Source: Acinetobacter dispersus
GTDB taxonomy: Bacteria; Pseudomonadota; Gammaproteobacteria; Pseudomonadales; Moraxellaceae
Direction of reading: 5' to 3'
Assembly (NCBI RefSeq): GCF_009884975.1
Contig: NZ_CP041970.1
Coordinates: 496,001-560,000, forward strand
DNA length: 64,000 nt
This document shows positions 36,767 through 47,500 of the stretch, one piece after another. Both the position numbers and the translations under genes were made by a program. Each line of letters begins with the position of its first letter. Position 1 is the stretch's first letter. The notes under the pieces are model-generated. The model ran no database searches and had not been told where the DNA came from. It saw nothing but the letters and a program-made list of their open reading frames with translations.

Positions 36767-39700
36767 ATGAAATATAAATTACTTTTTGTATCAATTTTAT
36801 TGGCTATTCACCAAGTACATGCTGCAGAACTGGAACTTGCAGGAAGTTTAGAGGGTGATACGAGTATAGATGCATTGGGGGTGTTAGATCACTCTATTTC
36901 AATTTCAATTCCACCCTCAATTAATGGTTTTGCTCCGCAATTAGCATTGAGTTACAGCGGAGAATCCCCTGATGGAATACTAGGTGTTGGTTGGAATGTA
37001 ACTGGGCTGTCTAGCATTGTCCGTTGTAATGAAATTAATAATAAAAATGAGCTTGCTACACCTAGAGATGCTAACTTGTATGAAAATCTAACATCTTTCG
37101 TACCTGACTCTAATTTACCAATATACATCAACTCATGCTTTGCCTTGGATGGAAAAAAATTAATTCGCATTAGTGCGGATAGTGCATCAGCCGCGGCAAC
37201 TGAGTTTAGATTGGAAAATGATGATTTTACTAGAATTACAATCGAGATGGGGGTAACGAAGATAGATACCGGAGCTTCGTTCAACACTATTAGTAAATTT
37301 ATAGTAAAACAAAAAAATGGGACTATTCGTGAATATTCTTCAGTTGTAAAATTTAATAAAAAAAATCAGCAAACTGGTGCGTATCAAACGGATGATACAT
37401 TATCATCGGGTGAGTCAGAATGGGGTTTAACCTCAGTTAAAGACATCAATGGAAACTATTGGACTATTGAATACCAAGACTTAAATAAGGGAATGCTATA
37501 CCCTAAAACGATTAAATATACTGGGAATAGTGGTAATAGCCCTGTGCTACCAACTAATTCAATCGACTTTGAATATGTTGATCGATCTGCTATAGAAAAA
37601 AAACTAGCCTATATTGAGAAAAGCTCTAGCATTATCTTAGATAAAAAGCTTTCTAAGCTAAGTATTAAAGCCAATAATGTTGTAAAGGGGGAATACCGTT
37701 TCCAGTATGAAGAGATTAGTGATCAAGTTGCTAATAAAACCCGCTTAAAAGATATCAAGTATTGTACGGTGAATGGTGCAGATCAATCTTGTTTGGCGCC
37801 GACTAAGCTGGAGTGGAGTTCCTATGGTAAAGATTTAATGACTACGCCGGTCAGGGATAGTATTAATAAGATTCCAGATGTTAAAGCAAATGATACTCTG
37901 AATTCTATTCGTATGAATACACGTAAGGGTGTTACTACTCAAGAACTTATTTACCTTGCAAAAATAGACAACAGCTTAAAACTTTATGCTAATCCTATGA
38001 ATACGATGAGTGCAATGTATCAGTCCGATACTTTGACGCATGCCTCATTAAGCAGTTTTCAGCAGTGGTCACCGCTTACCGTAGATGTGAATGGGGATGG
38101 GATTGATGATTTGGTAATTTATGGTCGCAACAGTGCAAACCAAGTTTCCTTGCTATTATTTACCTCTTCTTTTAGCTCGGATGGAAAACGTCAGTTCACA
38201 TTCTATAAAGAACTTAAAAATATTCTCACTACTTCATCTCCTTTATTGAATATCTCCACTTTGGATGGGAATCGGGATGGAGTTGATGATTTAGTTATGT
38301 TATTTGGCGATAAAAATGATATCCGTTTTAGCGGAATTAGAATGGATGGTCAGGGCAATGCTGCTTCTATTAATACAATCACCATTGGCCCTAATATTCG
38401 AAATTCTCTAAATAGCAGTACAGGCAAGCGTGTAACTACAACGGGACGTATTTTAAGTGGTAATTTTCTGCGCAATAAATCCAATGATATTATTTTCTAT
38501 TATACTAATGCGAGTGGTCTTAATTTTTGTTCCGTCAGTATTTACCGAGATTTGATAAAAACCTCGCAGACAATTGATAAGTGTGAAAATTCTCCATCTG
38601 TCGTGATTCCTGGAGCGGCTGGTGATGCCTATCGAGATTATGATTTTAGTGTCGTAGATTTTAATGGTGATGGCCTAGATGATATTGTAATGTCTAAAGT
38701 AATTCGCCTAGATGCTGCCAATGGACCTGCTACGAGGTTCCATGAGCGGTTGATTCCAATTTTATCAACAGGAAGTAATGATCTATCAGCTGCAATAGGC
38801 TTTGAAGTGCAGCCTGCAATAGATCTGCCTGTATTTACCATTAATACAGGTGAGCAGCGATGGGTGGCATCTGATTGGGAAACCCAGTGGGCAGCGCCTA
38901 CCTTTGTTGATTTTAACCACGATGGTTTTGTTGATTTCTACCGCTATAGCACAGCACTTAGCCCGAAGCTACTTTATCCGACTGATTTAAACCCTAACCC
39001 TAAAAGCGATGGTAAATTTAGGTATCAATCGGATTTGATCTCTTATTTGCAACGTCCAAATAAAAAATTTGATGTCTATAAATCTGATCTTTCTAACTGG
39101 TGGGGAGGGACTTCAGCTACGGATGATATTTTGATGGCTATCTTAGGTATGCCGGGAGATATGAAAGTTGATGATTATATCGTTGAGCGTGTTCCTATCT
39201 TTTCAGATGTTAATAACAATGGTTTCCAGGAAATTAACTTCCAGTTTATTGCTCGTCCACGTGTAGGAACAGGGGCTTATATCTATTCCTACATTTCACA
39301 GGCAGCCAAAGACGATGTAATGTCAGGCATGGGGGCTGCGGCGTGGATTCAATTGCGCTATCCTAATGTCGATTTTCAGGATATGCTGAAGTCGATCGAT
39401 ACAGGCGATGGTCGAAAGCAAAAATTCATTTATAGCAACTTTAGCCAAGCACCTGAAAGCATGGAGGCTAGGCCATTCCCAATTCGAGGCAGTGGTTCAG
39501 CAAGCTTAGTAACGTATGCGGTCGAGAATTATTTAAATAATGCTTTGGGCTCAAAAAGCACTTATCTGTTTGCGTCGCCAAGGGTTGATGTCAAAGAAGC
39601 TCGTTTCCTAGGCTTTGAAACGATGACCGAAACCTCAGAAACTTATAATAAAACAGCCAGTGGTGCAGATGTTACTAATAAACTGGTGAAAGAAACCATC

Positions 39701-42700
39701 TTTAACCAGAACTACCCCTTTGTTGGGATGGCCAAATCAGTCACGACCAAAGCCAATGATGCTTTGGTATCGAAGGTGACAGTGGCCGATGCAGACTTTG
39801 TAAGCGATAGCGCTTATCCAACCACCAAGGTGAAATTCCCACGAGTTAAGAAATCAACAGCTTTAAACTATGACTTGGGTAAACTGATTTCAACCACAGT
39901 GACCACAAATAACCATGAGAATATGTTTGGGAATCTGATTGATTCCAGTGTCACTACGACCAGCGCTGATGGTGCGAGTGTATTTAGTACCAGTGTAAAA
40001 CCAGTTTATTCAGCAGCGGATCGTACCAACTGGATTCCAGGATTAGTCAAAGAACGTACGGTGACGTCGTCACGAACCGGGCAACCAACACTGACGAAGA
40101 AGAGTACATTTGATTATGATGCCAAGCAGCAGTTAAAGCAGAAGGTTGATGAGCCGAATAATGCGGCCTTAAAACTGCAAAGCGACTATGAATATGACAA
40201 CTACGGAAACCTGAGTAAGGTTACCGTTAGTGGTGCGGGGAATGGAACGGATACCAATATTGGTAGTCGTGTTGTGAACTCATTCTATGAAGCGGGAGCT
40301 GGCCATCCAGCAGGTGTGTTTAAGACACGTGAAACCAATGCCTTATCGCAACAGGCGAGTTCGAGCTATGATGCGGTGACGGGTCAAATGCTGACTTCAA
40401 CCGACTTAAATGGTGTGGTGAGCAAACAAACGGTTGATAGTTTAGGTCGGGTAAAAGTGAGTACACCAGCAGGTGCGGCACAGACTACGAACGATTACCA
40501 ATTATGTAAAACCTTTGTGGGTGTTGGAACCAATAGCCGAGAATGTGAAACTGGTGAGAACTATAAGACGACCAGTACCACAGCTTTAAATGCCCCAGTG
40601 CTTGTATTTAAAGATGCTGTTGGCAATGTGAAGCGTACAGTGACTAAGGCCTATGACAACGTCAATGATGTTGTGGTTCGAAGTGAATATGATGCATCAG
40701 GACGCTTATACCGTAGCAGTGTTCCAAGCCTCAGCAATGTTGCTTATGGTAGCTTGCAGTGGACCAGCTATGAATATGATGTACTCGGTCGTGTTACTAA
40801 ACTGGTAGAACCGGGGAACCGTGTTACGACTTATACTTATGATGGGCTACAAAGCTCTATTATCAATGCTAAAGGCTTAAAACGCACAGAGAAGAGCAAC
40901 ATTGCCAATGAAGTGGTTGAGATTCTAGACCACGATAACAACGCATTAAAATATACCCGAGATGCATTGGGACGTTTAATCCAGACTACAGATGCTTTAG
41001 GAAATAGCATTGTTCTAACTTTGGATAACAATGGCAATAAACTGCAACAAGTGGATCCAGTACTGGGGACGTGGAAATACCGCTACAACCCATTGGGTCA
41101 GGTCGTTTGGCAACAAGATGCCAAAGGACAACAAACCACGTTCCAGTACGATGCATTGGGCCGCTTAAAACAACGTGTGGAACCAGACCTAAGTTCAACA
41201 TGGACATGGGATACAGCAGCGAATGGTAAAGGAAAGCTTGCCCAAGTGAGCTCGGCGAATGGCTATAGTGAAAGTTATGCTTATGATGCCTTTGGTCGGC
41301 TGTTCCAAACTACGACCAGCAAGAAGATCGATCCAAAGGCCCAAGGAGCTACGGATCCGGACTTTATTAGCAAGTGGAACTATGATGCGGCAGGTCGTAC
41401 CTTGGCCTTTGCCTACCCAACAGGCTTTGGTTACCGTAATATCTACGACACCAACGGTTACTTAAAAGAAGTTCGTAACTTGGCGGGTAACCAGTTGTAC
41501 TGGGCGGCGAATGCACGAGATGCACGAGGCAATATCACCCAAGAAACCTTGGGTAATGGTCTCGTGACCAAAAAAGGTTATAAGGCGGATACCGGCTTTA
41601 TTGAGTCGATCAATACAGGGAATGCTGCGATTCAACAAAACAGCTATGCCTTTGATGCGATTGGAAACTTGGAGAACCGTAACCAGAACTTGGCGGGTAT
41701 CTCGATCAATGAAAGCTTTGTCTATGACAACATCAATCGCTTAAAGAGTGTTGTAAACCAGAAGGGTGAAAGCTCATCAGTGAGCTATAACGCGATTGGT
41801 AACATCACGAGTCGTAGTGGTAAAGACACCTTTAACGCAGCGAAATCGAATAACTACACTTGGACCAGTTTCAACATGCCGTTGCAGATCAAGCAAGGCA
41901 CGACGACTGAGGACTTTATGTATGATGCCAACCACGAGCGAGTGCGTCGTACCAGTGTAGAAGGTGGCAAGACCACGACGACGGTTTATTTGAACCCCCG
42001 TATAGATACAGGTGGGACCTTTGAGAAGACCTATTTACCGGATGGTACTACAGAGTATGCGCACTACATCTATGCAGGTGGTGGTGTTGTAGGCAGTTAT
42101 GTCAGCAATGACAAAGGCACGCCTCCAACGGGTGACTTGGGCACGGCTTACCAAAGTGGCGTTGCTCCAAACAGTGCGGTAGCAGCGATCAATAAGACCG
42201 GACCTTATCGTTACTTCCATACAGATCATTTAGATTCGATAGAGGTGATTACAGATGCAGCGGGTAATCCGCTAGAGCGTTTGAGTTATGACCCATGGGG
42301 TAAGCGACGTAATGTAGATGGAACGGTGTCGACGGATACGCTGAAGGGTAAGAGTAGCCGTCATGGTTTTACCTCGCATGAGATGTTGGACAGTATTGGT
42401 CTGATCCATATGAATGGTCGAGTGTATGACCCAAGTATTGGTCGTTTTATTAGTGCGGATCCGACGATAGATGGAGCGGATAACTTACAGGGTTATAACC
42501 GTTATGCGTATGTACACAATAATCCGGGGACGTTGTTAGATCCTAGTGGTTATGGTTTTATTAAAAAACTAGGAAGAGAGATCAGTCGAGTTGGAAAACA
42601 AATAGGCGGTGCTGTAAAGAATGGCGTACTTAATGTCTTAGATGATTGGTTGGGTTCGTGTTCAAGAGCAGCTGGTGATTGTGCTGTGACTGTAGGTATG

Positions 42701-43519
42701 ACTAAAGGTGGGGAAAATAATCAGGGCCAAGGTGGTTATAATACTGGACGAAATACAGTACAGCCATTTATTGGGTTTGGTGGTTCTAATAATAACTATA
42801 GATTGGGTTTTTCATATCAGAATGGTGAGCTTTCTTATAATAAGCTGGGTTATCAAAATGGCGCGATGGGGATTTTAAATGAAAATCCGATAATTTATAC
42901 GACAGATGTTATGAAAGGTTGGGATCAGTTAATAAGACATTTTGATGGGATAATTGTAAACTCCAGACTTGGTATGGCGATACAATCTGCTGCAGATTAT
43001 GCAGTGAAAAATGGGTCAAGTCCGGAAGAGACGCAAAGGTTACTTAATAGTGTAAGTCAAATAGATACCAGCCAAGGCTCTGACTATATAATGGGCTGGG
43101 CGCTTGGTGGACCTGCCTTGGGAGTTGTAGCGATGTCGGCACCAGAATGGACAATTGCTAATGCCGCTTATGGTGGAGGTTTTGGTGGTCTGGGGTATTT
43201 GAATACCACTAATCCAAATGATTATACTTGGACGAACCTTTTTAAATCTGTAGGAGGGGGAGCTGCAACAAGTGTAGTATCAGGAGGGTATAAAAACCCT
43301 TACGGTGCAGCTGTAGTAGGTATGGCTGGGGCATATGGTACTCAGTATACAGTAGAAGGAAAAGCAAATGTAGGGGCTGCAGTTGCTTCGGGTCTATTGG
43401 GAGTTGCTGGTGGATCCAAAGGAATGAATTATTTGTACTCTACAGCAGTAACTGGAGCAATTAATAATATTTTTTCCAATAGAGAAAAACGAGAAAAGAA
43501 AAAAGCGGAGAAAAAATAA
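36767..43519 (+). CDS. Rhs/SpvB-type polymorphic toxin 3 with glycine-rich hydrophobic tip
   Basis: 2250 residues. Signal peptide (LLFVSILLAIHQVHAAE), SpvB-like domain, propeller loops (DVNGDGIDD, DFNGDGLDD, DFNHDGFVD, DVNNNGFQE) and Rhs core to residue ~1926. No Hint domain follows. The ~325-residue C-terminal part begins with the LDDWLGSCSRAAGDC linker found in all four proteins. It ends in glycine/alanine-rich hydrophobic stretches (WALGGPALGVVAMSA; YGAAVVGMAGAYG; GAAVASGLLGVAGGSKG) and a lysine-rich tail. This composition, plus a membrane-spanning neighbour as immunity protein, suggests a membrane-acting toxin; no family is recognised. The stop overlaps the next start (TAATG). Confidence 0.85.
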   Translation: MKYKLLFVSILLAIHQVHAAELELAGSLEGDTSIDALGVLDHSISISIPPSINGFAPQLALSYSGESPDGILGVGWNVTGLSSIVRCNEINNKNELATPRDANLYENLTSFVPDSNLPIYINSCFALDGKKLIRISADSASAAATEFRLENDDFTRITIEMGVTKIDTGASFNTISKFIVKQKNGTIREYSSVVKFNKKNQQTGAYQTDDTLSSGESEWGLTSVKDINGNYWTIEYQDLNKGMLYPKTIKYTGNSGNSPVLPTNSIDFEYVDRSAIEKKLAYIEKSSSIILDKKLSKLSIKANNVVKGEYRFQYEEISDQVANKTRLKDIKYCTVNGADQSCLAPTKLEWSSYGKDLMTTPVRDSINKIPDVKANDTLNSIRMNTRKGVTTQELIYLAKIDNSLKLYANPMNTMSAMYQSDTLTHASLSSFQQWSPLTVDVNGDGIDDLVIYGRNSANQVSLLLFTSSFSSDGKRQFTFYKELKNILTTSSPLLNISTLDGNRDGVDDLVMLFGDKNDIRFSGIRMDGQGNAASINTITIGPNIRNSLNSSTGKRVTTTGRILSGNFLRNKSNDIIFYYTNASGLNFCSVSIYRDLIKTSQTIDKCENSPSVVIPGAAGDAYRDYDFSVVDFNGDGLDDIVMSKVIRLDAANGPATRFHERLIPILSTGSNDLSAAIGFEVQPAIDLPVFTINTGEQRWVASDWETQWAAPTFVDFNHDGFVDFYRYSTALSPKLLYPTDLNPNPKSDGKFRYQSDLISYLQRPNKKFDVYKSDLSNWWGGTSATDDILMAILGMPGDMKVDDYIVERVPIFSDVNNNGFQEINFQFIARPRVGTGAYIYSYISQAAKDDVMSGMGAAAWIQLRYPNVDFQDMLKSIDTGDGRKQKFIYSNFSQAPESMEARPFPIRGSGSASLVTYAVENYLNNALGSKSTYLFASPRVDVKEARFLGFETMTETSETYNKTASGADVTNKLVKETIFNQNYPFVGMAKSVTTKANDALVSKVTVADADFVSDSAYPTTKVKFPRVKKSTALNYDLGKLISTTVTTNNHENMFGNLIDSSVTTTSADGASVFSTSVKPVYSAADRTNWIPGLVKERTVTSSRTGQPTLTKKSTFDYDAKQQLKQKVDEPNNAALKLQSDYEYDNYGNLSKVTVSGAGNGTDTNIGSRVVNSFYEAGAGHPAGVFKTRETNALSQQASSSYDAVTGQMLTSTDLNGVVSKQTVDSLGRVKVSTPAGAAQTTNDYQLCKTFVGVGTNSRECETGENYKTTSTTALNAPVLVFKDAVGNVKRTVTKAYDNVNDVVVRSEYDASGRLYRSSVPSLSNVAYGSLQWTSYEYDVLGRVTKLVEPGNRVTTYTYDGLQSSIINAKGLKRTEKSNIANEVVEILDHDNNALKYTRDALGRLIQTTDALGNSIVLTLDNNGNKLQQVDPVLGTWKYRYNPLGQVVWQQDAKGQQTTFQYDALGRLKQRVEPDLSSTWTWDTAANGKGKLAQVSSANGYSESYAYDAFGRLFQTTTSKKIDPKAQGATDPDFISKWNYDAAGRTLAFAYPTGFGYRNIYDTNGYLKEVRNLAGNQLYWAANARDARGNITQETLGNGLVTKKGYKADTGFIESINTGNAAIQQNSYAFDAIGNLENRNQNLAGISINESFVYDNINRLKSVVNQKGESSSVSYNAIGNITSRSGKDTFNAAKSNNYTWTSFNMPLQIKQGTTTEDFMYDANHERVRRTSVEGGKTTTTVYLNPRIDTGGTFEKTYLPDGTTEYAHYIYAGGGVVGSYVSNDKGTPPTGDLGTAYQSGVAPNSAVAAINKTGPYRYFHTDHLDSIEVITDAAGNPLERLSYDPWGKRRNVDGTVSTDTLKGKSSRHGFTSHEMLDSIGLIHMNGRVYDPSIGRFISADPTIDGADNLQGYNRYAYVHNNPGTLLDPSGYGFIKKLGREISRVGKQIGGAVKNGVLNVLDDWLGSCSRAAGDCAVTVGMTKGGENNQGQGGYNTGRNTVQPFIGFGGSNNNYRLGFSYQNGELSYNKLGYQNGAMGILNENPIIYTTDVMKGWDQLIRHFDGIIVNSRLGMAIQSAADYAVKNGSSPEETQRLLNSVSQIDTSQGSDYIMGWALGGPALGVVAMSAPEWTIANAAYGGGFGGLGYLNTTNPNDYTWTNLFKSVGGGAATSVVSGGYKNPYGAAVVGMAGAYGTQYTVEGKANVGAAVASGLLGVAGGSKGMNYLYSTAVTGAINNIFSNREKREKKKAEKK
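39383..42543 (+). repeat. Rhs core long repeat, copy 3
   Basis: 3161 bases, same length as copy 1 and nearly identical to it through the whole core. Confidence 0.9.
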
Positions 43520-44025
43520 TGGGGTCTTATGAGTTAACGAAATATGATCATCTTATAAATCCAGTTTTTATTAAGGATGTAAAGAGTGAGCTTATTGTTT
43601 TAATTTTTTTATTAGTTTGCTTGTGGATACTGACACCTGCTGTTTTTGATTCTGATAGATGGGTTGTAATGTTTTTTAATTTTAATTTTTCACTATATTA
43701 TCTTTATCCTGTTGTTATTATTTTTCTTTGTATTGTGTATATATTTAAAAGGATTTTAAAATATTATAGTCGCACTGTATTTCATTTTTATTTTAAAGAT
43801 GGTTTTTTGGTGCTAAATATCTTTGAGTTTAAAAGTGTTCAATTTGATACATTTAATTTTGTCATAGATAAGTATCGTATTTGGCATTGGAATGGCTTTA
43901 AGAAAGAATATTTTAATTGTGTAGGGGTTGAGGGTAATAAAAAAGTATATCTCCTTCCTGTTGCTGATGGTAAACAAGATGAGCTTGTAAAGCTTTTGCT
44001 TGATCACGGTGGGAAGAAAATATAG
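43519..44025 (+). CDS. Candidate membrane immunity protein for toxin 3
   Basis: 168 residues. Start overlaps the toxin stop by one base (TAATG), a sign of coupled translation. Two strong membrane segments lie in the N-terminal half (ELIVLIFLLVCLWILTPAVF; YYLYPVVIIFLCIVYIF). They are followed by a cytosolic-looking beta-rich C-terminus (GFLVLNIFEFKSVQF, then KKVYLLPVADGKQDELVKLL). Membrane immunity proteins are usual for pore-forming or ionophore toxins, which fits the hydrophobic toxin 3 tip. Confidence 0.75.
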   Translation: MGSYELTKYDHLINPVFIKDVKSELIVLIFLLVCLWILTPAVFDSDRWVVMFFNFNFSLYYLYPVVIIFLCIVYIFKRILKYYSRTVFHFYFKDGFLVLNIFEFKSVQFDTFNFVIDKYRIWHWNGFKKEYFNCVGVEGNKKVYLLPVADGKQDELVKLLLDHGGKKI

Positions 44026-44045
44026 TTTTGAAGATGACAAGATTG

Positions 44046-44279
44046 GTGATAGGGGTAATGTATGTTTGATCAATTGAATACGATTCAGGTTGTAAGTATT
44101 TTTGTTACGTCTATTATTGTTCTTTTAGGAGCACTTTTGGGTCCAAAATCATTAAGAAAACCTTTGTGGGTTGGGCTTATCATATTATTAACAACTTATT
44201 TTATTAGATTGTTTTAATTTGAATTAACTGGTTATCTAGTTTTGCTGTTTCAGGTTTGTTTGAAAACTTGGAACAGCAT
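44046..44279 (+). repeat. orf51 unit, copy 2
   Basis: 234 bases, nearly identical to 28361-28594. The rest of the 44026-44517 gap is AT-rich leader and promoter sequence. Confidence 0.85.
44062..44217 (+). CDS. 51-residue membrane protein, copy 2
   Basis: Same two-helix protein as at 28377 with threonine at 7 and proline at 35. The ribosome site is better here (AGGGG about six bases before the ATG). It follows immunity gene 3 as copy 1 follows immunity gene 1. Function unknown. Confidence 0.6.
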   Translation: MFDQLNTIQVVSIFVTSIIVLLGALLGPKSLRKPLWVGLIILLTTYFIRLF

Positions 44280-44453
44280 AAACAGAAGCATACTAATGTT
44301 CCACTTTAATGTATTTAATTTATTTTTTTTAAACGAGATGTTGGTTGTTTTATTGTGTAAGCTTTTGTTTTTGTTGATATATAAGTTATTTTTATTTTAA
44401 AGAATAAGTTTCTTGGTTACATAAAAAATAATTCGAATGCTTGGTAAAAATTC

Positions 44454-44483
44454 TTGTTTATAGTTTTGTAGCTTTGCTATAAT
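44454..44483 (+). promoter_or_regulatory. Sigma70-type promoter of rhs gene 4
   Basis: TTGTTT (44454-44459), 18-base spacer, consensus TATAAT (44478-44483), then the hairpin TTTGTG/CACAAA. This is the best -10 box of the three. Confidence 0.7.
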
Positions 44484-44517
44484 TTTTTGTGAAAATATCC
44501 ACAAATAAGTTTAAAAA

Positions 44518-47500
44518 ATGAAATATAAATTACTTTTTGTATCAATTTTATTGGCAATTCACAACGTACATGCTGCAGAACTGGAACTTGCAGGAAGCTT
44601 GGAAGGTGATACGAATGTAAGTGTTTTAGGTGTTATAGACCATTCGATTCCAATTGCAATTCCACCATCGATTAATGGTTTTATTCCACAATTAGCTTTG
44701 AGTTATAATGGAGAATCCCCTGATGGGATATTGGGCGTGGGTTGGGGGATAAGTGGCTTATCAAGTATTACGAGATGCAATGAAATTGATAGAATGTCTG
44801 GGAAAATTTACACCCCAAAACAATCTGTTATGAATGAAAGAGATGCTATCTTTCAGAGTGGACTTCAATCAAATGATGGGGCGACTGAAGATATTCTAGG
44901 TAGATCTTGTTTTGCATTGGATGGTGTGAAATTAATTCCGATTCTTCAGCCGAATATAACACCATTTGCTGATACAGAATTTCGTCTGGAAAATGATAAT
45001 TTCACTAAAATTACACTTAAATATGATAAAAAAAATTCTTTTCAGATAGATTCTTTTATTGTAAAACAAAAAAATGGCACAGTAAGAGAGTACAATTCTA
45101 AGGTCATATTTAATAATAAAACTATTAGCTCTTCGAGTGAAGAGTATGATGGTGTCTCTGAATGGGGGCTAACATCAATAACTGATATCAATGGAAACTA
45201 CTGGGCGGTTGAATACCAAGATTTAAATAAAGGAGTGTTATATCCTAAAACGATTAAATATACGGGGAATAGTGGTAGTAGTCCTGTTACACCAACTAAT
45301 TCAATCGATTTTGAATATATAGATAGATCTGATGCTGAAAAGAAACGAGGTTATATTGAGCAGGGTTCAACACTTATTTTAGATAAAAAACTTTCTAAGC
45401 TCAGTATTAAATCAAATAATGTTGTAAAGGGAGAATACCGTTTCCAGTATGAGGATATTAATGATCAAGTCGCCAATAAAACCCGCTTAAAAGATATTAA
45501 ATATTGCACGGTAAATGGGAGTGATCAATCTTGTTTGGCACCGACTAAACTAGAGTGGAGTTCTTATGGCAAGGATTTAATGACTACCCCTGTTAGGGAT
45601 AGTATTAATAAGATTCCTGATGTAAAAGCGACGGATACTTTAAACTCCATTCGTATGAATACCAGTAAGGGCTCTACAACCAAAGAGCTTATCTTTATTT
45701 TAAAAACAGACAATAACCTTAAGCTTTATGCTAATCCAATGGATACGATGAGTGCAATGTATCAGTCGGATACTTTGACGCATACCTCGTTAAGCAGTTT
45801 TCAGCAGTGGTCACCGCTTATCATGGATGTGAATGGGGATGGGATCGATGACTTAGTGATTTATGGTCGCAACAGTGCGAACCAAGTCTCCTTGTTGTTA
45901 TTTACCTCTTCTTTTGCTTCTGCGGGTAAGCGTCAGTTTACATTTTATAAAGAACATAAAAATATCATCACCAGTCCAGCCCCCTTACTCAATATCTCGA
46001 CATTAGATGGGGATCGAGATGGGGTAAGTGATCTGGTGCTCTTGTTTGGCGATAAAAATGATATCCGTTTTACTGGTCTTAGAATGGATGGTCAGGGCAA
46101 TGCGGCTTCTATTAATACAACTACCATTGGCCCTAATATCCGAAATGCTCTAAATAGCAGTACAGGCAAGCGTGTCACCGCAACGGGACGTATCTTAAGT
46201 GGTAATTTTAGGCGAGATAAAACCAATGATATTGTTTTTTATTATACCAATGTGGGAGGTTTAAGCTTATGCTCTACAAGTGTTTATCGAGATCTCATTC
46301 AAAGCTCAAAAACAATCAGTAACTGTGAAAATACTACTCCTGTACTAATTGCTGGAGCGGCAGGTGATACCTATCGGGATTATGATTTTAGTGTCGTAGA
46401 TTTTAATGGTGATGGTCTAGATGACATTGTAATGTCCAAGGTGATCCGTTTAGATGCGGCCAATGGTCCAGCGACCCGATTTCATGAGCGCTTAGTACCA
46501 ATCTTGTCGACAGGGATAGGTTTTGAAGTACAGCCTGCGATTGATCTGCCTATATTTACCATTAATACAGGTGAGAAGCGATGGGTGGCATCTGATTGGG
46601 AAACTCAGTGGGCAGCGCCTACTTTTGTTGATTTTAACCACGATGGTTTTGTTGATTTCTATCGATATAGCACGGCATTTAGCCCGAAGTTGCTTGTTCC
46701 AACTGATTTAAACCCTGAACCTAAAAGTGATGGCAAATTTAGATATCAATCGGACCTGATTTCTTACTTGCAACGTCCAAATAAAAAGTTTGATGTTTAT
46801 AAGTCTGATCTTTCCAATTGGTGGGGAGGTAGTCAGGCTGAAGAAGTTATGCTTGCAATTATGGGCATGCCAGGAGATATGAAAGTTGATGATTATACCG
46901 TTGAACGCGTTCCAGTGTTTTCGGATATTAATAATAACGGCTTTCAGGAAATTAACTTCCAGTTTATTGCTCGTCCACGTGTAGGAACTGGGGCTTATAT
47001 CTATTCCTACATTTCACAGGCAGCCAAAGATGATGTAATGTCAGGCATGGGGGCTGCAGCGTGGATACAATTACGTTATCCTGGTATCGACTTTCAAGAT
47101 ATGCTGAAGTCGATTGATACAGGCGATGGTCGAAAACAAAAATTCATTTATAGTAACTTTAGCCAAGCACCTGAAAGCATGGAGGCTAGGCCATTCCCAA
47201 TTCGAGGCAGTGGTTCAGCAAGCTTAGTGACGTATGCGGTCGAGAATTATTTAAATAATGCCTTGGGCTCAAAAAGCACTTATCTGTTTGCGTCGCCAAG
47301 GGTTGATGTCAAAGAAGCTCGTTTCTTAGGTTTTGAAACGATGACTGAAACTTCAGAAACTTATAATAAAACAGCCAGTGGTACAGATGTCACTAACAAA
47401 CTGGTGAAAGAAACCATCTTTAACCAGAACTATCCCTTTGTTGGGATGCCAAAATCGGTGACGACCAAAGCCAATGATGCCTTGGTATCGAAGGTGACGG

